Source of the DNA: Flavobacteriales bacterium | GTDB lineage: Bacteria > Bacteroidota > Bacteroidia > Flavobacteriales > Flavobacteriaceae | Direction: 5' to 3' | NCBI GenBank assembly: GCA_011525015.1 | Contig: WTJC01000015.1 | Coordinates: forward strand, 1 to 64,000 | DNA: 64,000 nucleotides | In this document: positions 29,644 to 38,891 of the stretch, piece after piece | Layout: the number at the start of each line of letters is the position of its first letter | Numbering within the stretch: the stretch's first letter is position 1 | Made by a program: the position numbers and the translations under genes | Notes under the pieces: model-generated | Told to the model about the DNA's origin: nothing | What the model saw: only the letters and a program-made list of their open reading frames with translations | Database searches by the model: none

Positions 29644-30356
29644 ATACTGGTCAGTGCTTCAGTTAGTGCAACTTTCTTGTTTCTACTCAGTGGGATGGAG
29701 TGATTTTCAATCTCTACATTTTTTGAGTTGAAGCGTTGTATACGATCTAAATTAACGATGTAAGACTTGTGAATTCTCAAGAATTTATCTGCGGGCAACT
29801 GTCTCTCAAATGCTTTCATCGTAGATAAAATCACCACATTAGATTCATCAGTAACCAACTTAATGTAATCTCCAAGGGCTTCAACCCATTTGATTTGATT
29901 TAAGAATACCTTCTTTTTCTTTAAGTTGCTTTTGACAAAGATGTGCTCTTCATTTTCTTCGTTGATGGTGTTGCTTTGAACTCTGGCAACAACTCTTCGA
30001 ACAGAAGCGTCAAAACGTGTCGGGGTAATTGGTTTGTGTAGGTAATCGGTAACGTCATAATCAAATGCTTTGAGGGCATAGTCTGTTTTACCAGTGATTA
30101 AAACGACTTGTGGTGGGTTGTCGAGAGCTTCGAGTAAATCGAATCCATTGATGATAGGCATTTCGATATCTAAGAATATAAGGTCAATCTCATAATTCTT
30201 AAGCGCATTCCTCGCTTCAATCGCATTGCTGTATTCTGCAATCAGATTCAATTGTGGGTGTTTGCTTACGAGTTTGGAAATTGCCATTCTCTGCATAGTT
30301 GAATCGTCAACAATAATAGTTTTTAATTTCATGGTCTCTACTTTTTCAGACTTCAA
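29640..30356 (-). CDS. LytTR-family response regulator
   Basis: Receiver DLIFLDIEMPIINGFDLLE, LITGKTDYALKAF, K in YLHKP; LytTR NQIKWVEALGDYIKLVTDE, FLRIHKSYIVNL. Confidence 0.92.
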   Translation of the reverse strand: MKSEKVETMKLKTIIVDDSTMQRMAISKLVSKHPQLNLIAEYSNAIEARNALKNYEIDLIFLDIEMPIINGFDLLEALDNPPQVVLITGKTDYALKAFDYDVTDYLHKPITPTRFDASVRRVVARVQSNTINEENEEHIFVKSNLKKKKVFLNQIKWVEALGDYIKLVTDESNVVILSTMKAFERQLPADKFLRIHKSYIVNLDRIQRFNSKNVEIENHSIPLSRNKKVALTEALTSI

Positions 30357-30478
30357 AGCTGCCTTTGCAGCCCTTTAGTCAAGTTGTTTATAGGGTTATA
30401 AAAACTATAACGCAAAGATTTAAAAAAAAGTATAAATGAATGAGAAGATTTTTATTTCAATATCTGATATCTTTTTGT

Positions 30479-30486
30479 TAATTTTG
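30479..30486 (+). promoter_or_regulatory. Candidate -7 element TAATTTTG upstream of rpsF
   Basis: Matches TAnnTTTG 22 nt before rpsF ATG. Confidence 0.5.
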
Positions 30487-30508
30487 CACTCATTTTAAAA
30501 ACAATATT

Positions 30509-30844
30509 ATGAATAATTATGAAACTGTTTTCATACTTAATCCCGTTCTATCAGAAACCCAGATAGAGGAAACAGTAAAAAAGTTTGAGGACTTTCTCAA
30601 AGGAAAAGGTTGCTCAATGGTTGCGAAAGAAGATTGGGGGCTCAAGAAGTTGGCCTATCCAATCCAAAACAAAAAAAGTGGATTTTATCACTTATTTGAA
30701 TTCACCGGATCTGCAGATGTAGTCACTGATTTCGAATTGGAGTACAGAAGAGATGAAAGAGTCATGCGCTATTTAACTGTAAAGCTAGACAAGTACGCAG
30801 TGGAGTGGGCTGAAAAAAGAAGAAAAAAGAATAAAACTGCTTAA
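30509..30844 (+). CDS. rpsF: 30S ribosomal protein S6
   Basis: [55 protein letters not shown]. Confidence 0.97.
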   Translation: MNNYETVFILNPVLSETQIEETVKKFEDFLKGKGCSMVAKEDWGLKKLAYPIQNKKSGFYHLFEFTGSADVVTDFELEYRRDERVMRYLTVKLDKYAVEWAEKRRKKNKTA

Positions 30845-30846
30845 TT

Positions 30847-31143
30847 ATGTCAACATTAGATCAACAAGCTAAAGGAAAAAAAGACGGTGAAATCAGATAT
30901 TTAACACCGCTTAAAATAGATACTCAAAAACAGAAAAAATACTGTCGTTTTCAAAAGTCAGGAATCAAGTATATCGATTATAAAGATCCAGACTTTTTGA
31001 TGAAATTGGTTAATGAGCAGGGTAAAATTTTACCACGAAGATTGACAGGTACTTCATTGAAATACCAGAGAAAAGTTTCACAAGCAATTAAAAGAGCAAG
31101 ACATTTGGCACTTATGCCTTATGTAGGCGACATGTTAAAATAA
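30847..31143 (+). CDS. rpsR: 30S ribosomal protein S18
   Basis: [63 protein letters not shown]. Confidence 0.97.
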   Translation: MSTLDQQAKGKKDGEIRYLTPLKIDTQKQKKYCRFQKSGIKYIDYKDPDFLMKLVNEQGKILPRRLTGTSLKYQRKVSQAIKRARHLALMPYVGDMLK

Positions 31144-31156
31144 TACAGAGCGTACT

Positions 31157-31609
31157 ATGGAAATTATATTAAAATCAGACGTACAAAACCTCGGGTTCAA
31201 AGATGATATCGTTGAGGTAAAGAATGGGTATGGAAGAAACTTTCTAATCCCACAAGGTTTGGCTGTCCTAGCTACTGCCTCTGCTAAAAAAGTACATGCA
31301 GAAAATTTAAAGCAACGCGCTCACAAGGAAGCGAAGTTGATTGCCGATGCGCAAGAAGTCGCTGATAGAATCAATCAATTATCACTTAAGATTTTTGCAA
31401 AAGTTGGTACTGGTGATAAGCTTTTCGGTTCAGTGGGTAGTATTGATTTAGCTGACGCCTTGTCAAAACAAAATGAAACAATTGACAAAAAATATATTTT
31501 GGTACAGGGAGGTTCTGTAAAAAGAACGGGTTCATATACTGCTCAAGTGCGTTTACACCGAGAGGTTATGGCAAACTTGAATTTCGAGGTTGTACCAGAA
31601 GCCAAATAA
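31157..31609 (+). CDS. rplI: 50S ribosomal protein L9
   Basis: MEIILKSDVQNLGFKDDIVEVKNGYGRNFLIPQGLAVLAT. Confidence 0.97.
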   Translation: MEIILKSDVQNLGFKDDIVEVKNGYGRNFLIPQGLAVLATASAKKVHAENLKQRAHKEAKLIADAQEVADRINQLSLKIFAKVGTGDKLFGSVGSIDLADALSKQNETIDKKYILVQGGSVKRTGSYTAQVRLHREVMANLNFEVVPEAK

Positions 31610-31629
31610 ATAAATTTATTTTTATGTTT

Positions 31630-31654
31630 AAGGGGCTCTAGAGCCCCTTTTTTT
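31630..31654 (+). terminator. Rho-independent terminator after rplI
   Basis: AAGGGGCTCTAGAGCCCCTT palindrome followed by T run. Confidence 0.85.
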
Positions 31655-31656
31655 AT

Positions 31657-32130
31657 ATGAAATACAGAAGACTAACAACAGAACAATTCGAATCATTATC
31701 AGACGAATTCATCAATTATTTGTCCGTACAGGGGATCACTTCGGACATGTGGGCTGAGTATAAGGAATCGCGTTTAGATCAGGTCGATGCGCATTTAGAT
31801 GAGTTTAGTGATTTAATTTGGAAAGGCGTTTTGAGCAGTTTGAAATACTTAGAGCAAATTTCGGCTCAACACATACATTTATTTAAGCTCGAGGCTGATG
31901 CTATGCACTTAATTGCTATAAAAGTGTTTAACCCAAGAATTGATCTAAGTACAGCTTCTGGCTTTGAGTGGTTTAAAAAGAATTATCAAGATGATGCTGT
32001 TGAGTATTTAACTGCGACAAAAAAGTACAGTGATAACCCAAATTTGGATAAATTTGAACTTATTGAAAAAGGGGCAAACATTACCAAAGGTGAATTGTAC
32101 GAGTGGTTTGCTGATTTGATTGATAATTAA
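31657..32130 (+). CDS. Conserved Bacteroidota protein of unknown function (DUF6495-like)
   Basis: MKYRRLTTEQFESLSDEFINYLSVQGITSDMWAEYK...; good coding continuity. Confidence 0.7.
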   Translation: MKYRRLTTEQFESLSDEFINYLSVQGITSDMWAEYKESRLDQVDAHLDEFSDLIWKGVLSSLKYLEQISAQHIHLFKLEADAMHLIAIKVFNPRIDLSTASGFEWFKKNYQDDAVEYLTATKKYSDNPNLDKFELIEKGANITKGELYEWFADLIDN

Positions 32131-32139
32131 TACCAAAAA

Positions 32140-33522
32140 ATGGCACAGAAACCTTCACTTCCAAAAGGTACTAGAGACTTTACTCCTAAAGAACTCTCTA
32201 GAAGGAAGTACATTATTCGTACTATTGAAACTCATTTCGAGCGTTTTGGATTTGAACAAATCGAAACACCCTCTCTAGAAAACTTGAGCACCCTAATGGG
32301 TAAATACGGTGAAGAAGGTGATCGTTTGATTTTTAAAATACTCAATTCGGGAGATTACTTGGGAAAAATTGATACTGCAAGCTTAGCTGAAACAACGAGT
32401 ACTGCCCTTACACCTCAAATTTCTTCTAAAGCCTTACGCTATGATTTGACTGTGCCTTTCGCTCGTTTTGTGGTTATGAATCAAAACGAATTGGTCATGC
32501 CATTTAAACGCTATCAAATTCAACCTGTGTGGCGCGCAGATCGTCCACAAAAAGGAAGGTTTAGAGAGTTTTTTCAGTGTGATGCAGATGCGATTGGTTC
32601 TGATTCACTGGTTCAGGAAGTCGAGTTCATCATGCTTTATGACGGGGTGTTCAATGACTTGAATATTTCAGGGACGGGCATCAGAATAAATAACCGAAAA
32701 ATTCTAGCTGGAATTGCAGATATCTTACAAATTTCTGACCGTTTAATCGATTTCACAGTCAGTTTAGACAAATTAGATAAAATTGGGAAAGATGGGGTTT
32801 TAAACGAATTGAACTCAAAAGGATTCAGCGCTGATGTGGTAGAGTCGATCAGGCCTTTCTTAGAATTGAGTGGAGATTGGAAAAAACAAGTGGCCTATCT
32901 AAATGAATTGTTGGGCAGCTCATCTATTGGCAAAGAAGGATTAGAAGAACTTTCTTTTGTCTTTGAACAAGTCTCTCAATTGGGATTAAAATCCTCAGAA
33001 CTCATTTTTGACATCACCCTGGCCAGGGGTCTAAATTATTATACGGGAACTATAATTGAAGTTACCGCACCGAAAGAGGTGAAAATCGGTTCAATTGGAG
33101 GAGGAGGCCGCTATGACGACCTTACGGCTCCATTTGGTCTAAAGAACATGAGTGGTGTTGGCATTTCATTTGGATTAGACCGAATCGCACTTGTCCTTGA
33201 GGAACTTGGGCTTTTCCCTGTAGCCTTAGATCAAAAAGTAGATGCTGTGGTTTTAAATTTCGGAGCTCAAGAAATGCTGAAGTCCTTAAAGTTAGCCCAG
33301 CAATTACGAGAGCGAAATCTTGTTATCGACTGCTACCCGTACGCTGCTAAACTTCAAAAGCAGTTCAAATATGTCGATAAGAAAAACGCAGCCATTGCCA
33401 TAATGATCGGATCACAAGAAATGACCGAAGATCGTGTTGTGCTTAAGAATATGCAATCGGGAGAGCAAAAAGCATATTCTTGCGCAGATATAGAAGGAAT
33501 TCAACGTTTTATTACCGCTTAG
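32140..33522 (+). CDS. hisS: Histidine--tRNA ligase
   Basis: KPSLPKGTRDFTPKE; RYDLTVPFARF; VWRADRPQKGRFREFFQCDADAIG; GGGGRYDDL. Confidence 0.96.
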   Translation: MAQKPSLPKGTRDFTPKELSRRKYIIRTIETHFERFGFEQIETPSLENLSTLMGKYGEEGDRLIFKILNSGDYLGKIDTASLAETTSTALTPQISSKALRYDLTVPFARFVVMNQNELVMPFKRYQIQPVWRADRPQKGRFREFFQCDADAIGSDSLVQEVEFIMLYDGVFNDLNISGTGIRINNRKILAGIADILQISDRLIDFTVSLDKLDKIGKDGVLNELNSKGFSADVVESIRPFLELSGDWKKQVAYLNELLGSSSIGKEGLEELSFVFEQVSQLGLKSSELIFDITLARGLNYYTGTIIEVTAPKEVKIGSIGGGGRYDDLTAPFGLKNMSGVGISFGLDRIALVLEELGLFPVALDQKVDAVVLNFGAQEMLKSLKLAQQLRERNLVIDCYPYAAKLQKQFKYVDKKNAAIAIMIGSQEMTEDRVVLKNMQSGEQKAYSCADIEGIQRFITA

Positions 33523-33524
33523 AA

Positions 33525-34613
33525 TTAGCTGAAATAAGAAAAATCCTCACCGGCTTTAATATTCAATACAGTGTTATAAATCAATTTAATGACATTGGCA
33601 ACATCATCACTGTGAACGGTTTCAACTGTAGTATGCATATACCTAAGAGGTAAAGAAATCAAAGCTGAGGCTACGCCCCCGTTACTGTAAGCAAAGGCGT
33701 CTGTGTCAGTTCCGGTATACCTAGAAGAGGCTAGTCTTTGAAAAGGTATTTTCTCTTTTTCGGCAGTAGAAATGATCAGGTCTCTTAAATTGTGTTGAAT
33801 TGCGGGTGCATAAGAGATCACTGGACCTTTTCCTATTTTGATTTCTCCTTCTCGCTTAACATTAATCATCGGAGTTGAGGTGTCGTGACAAACATCTGTT
33901 ACGATAGCTACATTAGGTTTGATGCGCTGGGTAATCATTTCAGCTCCTCTTAGTCCAATTTCCTCTTGAACAGAGTTGGTGATATACAATCCAAATGGTA
34001 ATTCTTTCTTGTTTTCTTTCAGCAGCCTTGCCACCTGTGCAATCATGAATCCGCCAGCTCTATTGTCGATTGCTCTACAGGTGTATTTGTCTTTATTGAG
34101 TATTTGAAAATTATCTGGATAGGTGATGACACATCCCACATGTACTCCCATTTTCTCAACTTCTTCTTTGTCTTTAGCTCCTACATCTATAAATATGTTG
34201 TCGAGTTTTGGAGTGTCTTCTTTACCATCTTTACGGGTGTGGATTGCTGGCCATCCAAAAATACCTTTGACGATTCCTTTGCTGGTGTGAATGTTCACCC
34301 ATTTTGATGGCGCAATGATATGATCACTACCGCCATTTCTAATGACATAAATAAGCCCATTGTCAGAGATGTAATTCACATACCATGAAATCTCGTCTGA
34401 ATGCCCTTCGATAACCACTTTGTAGTCTGCTTTTGGATTTATTACCCCAACGGCTGTTCCGTAGGTATCGGTAATAAACTCATCTACATAGGGTTTGAGG
34501 TAATCCATCCATAATTTTTGACCTTGAACCTCATATCCTGTTGGAGAAGCATTATTGAGGTATTTTTCAAAAAAGGTTAGCGCGGATTTATTTAGAATCT
34601 GTGATTTCGTCAT
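33525..34613 (-). CDS. M42 family metallopeptidase (glutamyl/aminopeptidase-like)
   Basis: IEGHSDEISWYVNYI; IDNRAGGFMIA; SVQEEIGLRGAEM; SRYTGTDTDAFAYSNGG. Confidence 0.9.
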   Translation of the reverse strand: MTKSQILNKSALTFFEKYLNNASPTGYEVQGQKLWMDYLKPYVDEFITDTYGTAVGVINPKADYKVVIEGHSDEISWYVNYISDNGLIYVIRNGGSDHIIAPSKWVNIHTSKGIVKGIFGWPAIHTRKDGKEDTPKLDNIFIDVGAKDKEEVEKMGVHVGCVITYPDNFQILNKDKYTCRAIDNRAGGFMIAQVARLLKENKKELPFGLYITNSVQEEIGLRGAEMITQRIKPNVAIVTDVCHDTSTPMINVKREGEIKIGKGPVISYAPAIQHNLRDLIISTAEKEKIPFQRLASSRYTGTDTDAFAYSNGGVASALISLPLRYMHTTVETVHSDDVANVIKLIYNTVLNIKAGEDFSYFS

Positions 34614-34690
34614 GGACTTAACATTTTAAATAACTTCGCTAAGATATAATGGTTTTTCTTTGTAGAAAATATGTATTGTGTGATTTGTTT

Positions 34691-35362
34691 ATGAGAATCG
34701 TTCCAAAATCTTGTTTACTTTATTTTTTGCTCTTTGTGATAGGTTTGACTGAAATTCAAGCACAGGAGAATTATAAAATACGAGTTGCTGGCCAAGACTC
34801 TACCTTTGTCGATGCCATCAATTTAGACGAGGTAGAATTATTTTCATTACCAAAGTTTAAATCCAGAGAAGAGTGGTATCGCTATTACGTTACTCGTAGA
34901 AGGGTGTTAAAGGTTTATCCTTATGCAGAGATGGCTGCAAATCGGTTAGACAGTTTAGACAATCGTTTAAATCAAATTCGCAGAAAGTCTAAAAAAAGAG
35001 CTTATACTCGAAAATTAGAAAAGTTTTTAGCTGAGGAGCTTACTGCAGATTTAAAAGAATTGACCAGGTCAGAGGGAAGAATTTTGATTCGTCTGATCTA
35101 CAGACAAACGGGAATAAGCGCATTTGACGTGGTCAAAGAGTACAGAAATGGTCTTAGAGCGTTTATCTATCAAACGACCGCAAGACTTTTTGATATGTCT
35201 TTGAAACGCGTCTACGATCCCTATGAAGAATACGAAGATTATTTGATTGAAAATATTCTACAGATCGCTTTCTCTCAAGGCGTAATAAATACTCAAAAAG
35301 CAGCAATTTCAATAGATTATCAGAAATGCTACGAAAAATGGTCTTTGGCTAAAAAGGATTAG
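34691..35362 (+). CDS. DUF4294 family secreted protein
   Basis: Signal peptide after ATG 34691; YRYYVTRRRVLKVYPYAEMAANRLDSLDNRL; alternative upstream start 34649. Confidence 0.75.
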   Translation: MRIVPKSCLLYFLLFVIGLTEIQAQENYKIRVAGQDSTFVDAINLDEVELFSLPKFKSREEWYRYYVTRRRVLKVYPYAEMAANRLDSLDNRLNQIRRKSKKRAYTRKLEKFLAEELTADLKELTRSEGRILIRLIYRQTGISAFDVVKEYRNGLRAFIYQTTARLFDMSLKRVYDPYEEYEDYLIENILQIAFSQGVINTQKAAISIDYQKCYEKWSLAKKD

Positions 35363-35580
35363 TCCTTGTCAAATATTCCTTTGACAATTCGATTGACACC
35401 CTTAAATCCAAAGTAAAGGGCTAATAAAAAAAGGATGATGCCCACAATGAGCACAGGTATAAACATAGGATGCCCAGTGTTTTTAAATGCTTGGGACAAA
35501 ACAATGGGAGCAAGTATCATGAAAATTATCGTTCTTGCTAATGTTTTAAGTCCGTGTAATATTTTATCTGAAATTTGCAT
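35359..35580 (-). CDS. Small two-TM membrane protein (DUF6095-like)
   Basis: 73 aa with two hydrophobic segments, HPMFIPVLIVGIILFLLALYFGFKGVNRIV. Confidence 0.65.
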   Translation of the reverse strand: MQISDKILHGLKTLARTIIFMILAPIVLSQAFKNTGHPMFIPVLIVGIILFLLALYFGFKGVNRIVKGIFDKD

Positions 35581-35598
35581 TAAAATCGTTTTTAAAGG

Positions 35599-36708
35599 TT
35601 GAAAAATATTCTCATCATCCCTGACAAATTTAAGGAGTCTTTAAGTTCTGCTGAGATTATTGATTTGTGTATTAAGGCGATAAAAGAAAAATACGAAGAC
35701 GCGAATACGCATGCCTACCTTATTTCTGATGGGGGAGACGGATTTTTAGACGCTATCGCAAACAATCAGAAAGCAGCAAAGAAAATACCATTAGACACTT
35801 TAAACGCTTTGGGTAAACCCATTCAAAGCGAGATTTTAATTCATGGCCGAAACGCCTATATAGAGGTGGCTAAGTCAAGTGGTTTACATCAAATACCTTT
35901 AAATCAGAGAAACCCCCAGTATTCTTCGTCTTATGGAACGGGATTGGAACTTAAAAAAGCAATGGAGCTGGGAGCTAAAAAAATTTATATCGGTCTTGGA
36001 GGAAGCGCCACGAATGACGGGGGTATAGGGATATTATCGGCTCTAGGGTTTGAGTTTTTAGACCACAACAACAATCCTTTAAAGCCTATTGCTGCCAATC
36101 TGATTAAGATCAAACGAATTATTCCCAAAGCGTTTCCAGAAATAGAATTTTACGGCATTTGTGATGTTGGAAATCCACTTTTAGGAGAAACAGGTGCGAC
36201 TGCGGTATACGGGCCTCAAAAAGGTCTTCAAGCTGGCGAATTAATCGCTTTGGAAAATGGATTAAGCAATCTAAATCAAGTAGCTGAAAATCAGAATTTA
36301 GCGTTAAGTGAAAAATCAGAAAAAGGTGCAGGTGCAGCAGGAGGAATAGGTTATGGTCTGCTGACATTTTTAAATGCCAAACTTCTCAAAGGCGGAGATT
36401 TTATGATGGATTTAATCGGACTTGAACAGCTTGTTCACAATTGTAAGATTGATGCTGTCATAACTGGAGAGGGGCATTATGATGGCCAAAGTTTACAAGG
36501 TAAATGGGTGAGTCATGTTATAAAGTTTTGTGATCGTCATAGTTTACCGCTTCTTGGTTTTTTTGGTAAAATTTCTACTGATATCAATGGTTTTAGCCTG
36601 GCCTGTGAAATTTCTAATCCTAATTGGACATTAGAACGCAATATGAGAGAGGCGCCTGCCTTATTGTCGGTTGCATTGAAAAAAGCTTTAGATAAGCTTT
36701 CCATTTAA
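35599..36708 (+). CDS. Glycerate kinase (GarK/GlxK family)
   Basis: TTG start; IIPDKFKESLSSAEI; SDGGDGFLDA; IGLGGSATNDGGIGILSALG; TGEGHYDGQS. Confidence 0.93.
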   Translation: MKNILIIPDKFKESLSSAEIIDLCIKAIKEKYEDANTHAYLISDGGDGFLDAIANNQKAAKKIPLDTLNALGKPIQSEILIHGRNAYIEVAKSSGLHQIPLNQRNPQYSSSYGTGLELKKAMELGAKKIYIGLGGSATNDGGIGILSALGFEFLDHNNNPLKPIAANLIKIKRIIPKAFPEIEFYGICDVGNPLLGETGATAVYGPQKGLQAGELIALENGLSNLNQVAENQNLALSEKSEKGAGAAGGIGYGLLTFLNAKLLKGGDFMMDLIGLEQLVHNCKIDAVITGEGHYDGQSLQGKWVSHVIKFCDRHSLPLLGFFGKISTDINGFSLACEISNPNWTLERNMREAPALLSVALKKALDKLSI

Positions 36709-36759
36709 ATTTCTTATTTTTGTTTATTCTTTTTAATATTTAATTAAACAAAATTAAAA

Positions 36760-37512
36760 GTGTATCATTGGCGTAACATCTCTCTAGGGTTATTTTGTTT
36801 TTCTGTATTCCTTGCCTGCACTAAGGGTTCCGATCTGCCTTCAGATGAAAGTGAAGAGGAAGTTCAACGTTTTAATCTGGTCATTACAGCCAAAAGAGAA
36901 TATCTTCAAAAACAAGGCTTAGACGATGCTTTTTTTGGATATGAAGACAAAACCTGTGAGTTAGAAGAAAGACGTGACTACGGAAGAAATTGGTTGGCAC
37001 TTGATACCTTAGTTATTGATTTTAATGAAGAATTCCCCACTGAGATTGTTCCTTTTATCGTTTGCAATAAACCCTATCGCACCTGGGAGCGTATTCGTTA
37101 TGTAAAAGTCGTCAATGCACCAGAGGGTAGCATAAAATTTTCAGATGATTGGAATTTTGATTCTTGTTTAGACAATAGTTCAGCTGTAGACTGTGAGTCA
37201 AACGGTTTGTATTTTAGAAAATCCGACGATGTGATGTTGTACGAAAGCTCTAATGTATCCGAAGAGGTGCTCAATTCATATTTCGATATGTCTAATCACT
37301 CAAATGTGAAACCTTTTGTTCAAAGTAGCTCGGGTGAAGAATTGATTCGCATAGAGCTATCGCAACAGCAGGCGCAAATTAAGTATCCCAACCTTGCTGT
37401 AGGCTCAATTCTTAGTATTGAAACAGCTGAATACACCAATCAAAATGCTGAAGCTATAAACGCAATGGTGCAAGTAAGGGTGCAAAATATTGTCTCTTCT
37501 CCAAGTAATTAG
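36760..37512 (+). CDS. Hypothetical lipoprotein
   Basis: GTG start; lipobox VFLAC. Confidence 0.65.
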   Translation: MYHWRNISLGLFCFSVFLACTKGSDLPSDESEEEVQRFNLVITAKREYLQKQGLDDAFFGYEDKTCELEERRDYGRNWLALDTLVIDFNEEFPTEIVPFIVCNKPYRTWERIRYVKVVNAPEGSIKFSDDWNFDSCLDNSSAVDCESNGLYFRKSDDVMLYESSNVSEEVLNSYFDMSNHSNVKPFVQSSSGEELIRIELSQQQAQIKYPNLAVGSILSIETAEYTNQNAEAINAMVQVRVQNIVSSPSN

Positions 37513-37589
37513 AGCTCTCGAGCTTAAGGTTTTATTACAAGAATTTCTAGGCTTTTAGTATTTTTCAGTTTCAACACTGATCACTACTT

Positions 37590-38891
37590 ATGATTTTTCT
37601 TCTTGTACTCTGTATTTTCTTTATCGTATTTGGTATTGTTCGTTTAAAATGGAACCCAGTGGTGGTTTTATTTATAGCATCTCTATTTGTGGCTCAAATT
37701 TTCAAACTCAGTGCTGCTGAAACGATAGAAGTTATTACTAAAGGATTTTCAAAAACCTTAGGATCCATAGGTTTGATCATTGCCTTTGGAACCATTATTG
37801 GTGTTTTCTTAGAAAAAATGGGATTGGGAGAAGCCCTAATTGTGCATTTGCTTGACGGCAAGAAAAAAAGCCAGAAAAAAACGGCTTTAATAACGAATTT
37901 GGCTGGATTTATTATTGCTATTCCGGTTTTCTGTGATTCGGGCTTCATTGTCTTATCCTCACTGATTAAGAATATTGCCAATAGATATCGCTTGAATAAA
38001 ACCGTTTTAATTGTGGCACTCTCAACAGGATTGTATGCTGCACACGTTTTTGTTCCCCCAACACCTGGTCCGTTGGCTGCTATTAGTCTTATAGAGGCTA
38101 ATTTTATACAGGTGATGTTAGGAGGGCTTCTTATCGGATTGATTACAAGTTTGACCGGATATTGGTATGCCGTGAATCAGAAAGACAAGAGCGAACATCA
38201 GGAGTCTATTGAAAACGTATCGACTATAACACCTTCATTGGCTGGTGTTGGACCCATATTAGTTCCATTATTTTTAATTGCCTTAGGGGTGCTATCGCTT
38301 CGATTCGAAAGTAATGAATTGGCAATAATGCAACTCATTCAATTTATAGGTAATCCTATTATTGCTTTATTTATTGGTGTTTTATGGATCATTTGGTTGG
38401 CTAGGGGTGAAGACGCACAACAGCGCCTTAATTGGGTTGAAACCGCCTTTCAAAAAGCAGGTCCAGTCTTGTTAGTTACTGGAGTTGGAGGAGCTTTTGG
38501 TGCTGTTATAGGACAAGGTCTTGAAGTCAATTCTGAATTGTTTTCAGGCTTTTCTCCTTTAATGGGATTGCTTTTAATATTTGGAGTCTCTGCGTTTTTT
38601 AAGTCACTTCAGGGCTCGTCTACAGTAGCTATTTTAACGACCTCATCACTAGCTGTTTCTCTTTTACCTTCTTTGGGATTGGATACTGAATTGTCTAAAA
38701 CCTTTGTGGTATTAAGTATTGGAGCCGGTGCTATGACCTTTTCTCACGTCAATGACTCTTATTTTTGGGTTGTCTCTAAATTTGGAGATTTGAATACGAG
38801 TAATGCCTTGAAAGCTCATTCTATAGCGACATTACTACAAGGTATAGTGGCCTTATGTGTCATCTTATTAGGCTTCCTGTTATTGGGTTAG
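37590..38891 (+). CDS. GntP family permease (gluconate:H+ symporter type)
   Basis: About 12 TM; GFSKTLGSIGLIIAFGTIIGVFLEKMG; PVFCDSGFIVLSSLIK; FVPPTPGPLAA; GAMTFSHVNDSYFW. Confidence 0.92.
   Translation: MIFLLVLCIFFIVFGIVRLKWNPVVVLFIASLFVAQIFKLSAAETIEVITKGFSKTLGSIGLIIAFGTIIGVFLEKMGLGEALIVHLLDGKKKSQKKTALITNLAGFIIAIPVFCDSGFIVLSSLIKNIANRYRLNKTVLIVALSTGLYAAHVFVPPTPGPLAAISLIEANFIQVMLGGLLIGLITSLTGYWYAVNQKDKSEHQESIENVSTITPSLAGVGPILVPLFLIALGVLSLRFESNELAIMQLIQFIGNPIIALFIGVLWIIWLARGEDAQQRLNWVETAFQKAGPVLLVTGVGGAFGAVIGQGLEVNSELFSGFSPLMGLLLIFGVSAFFKSLQGSSTVAILTTSSLAVSLLPSLGLDTELSKTFVVLSIGAGAMTFSHVNDSYFWVVSKFGDLNTSNALKAHSIATLLQGIVALCVILLGFLLLG

Noticed and set aside
37510-37526. Possible terminator hairpin around GAGCTCTCGAGCTTAAG
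   Set aside because: Loop would be only 2 nt for the best stem and the T run is short.
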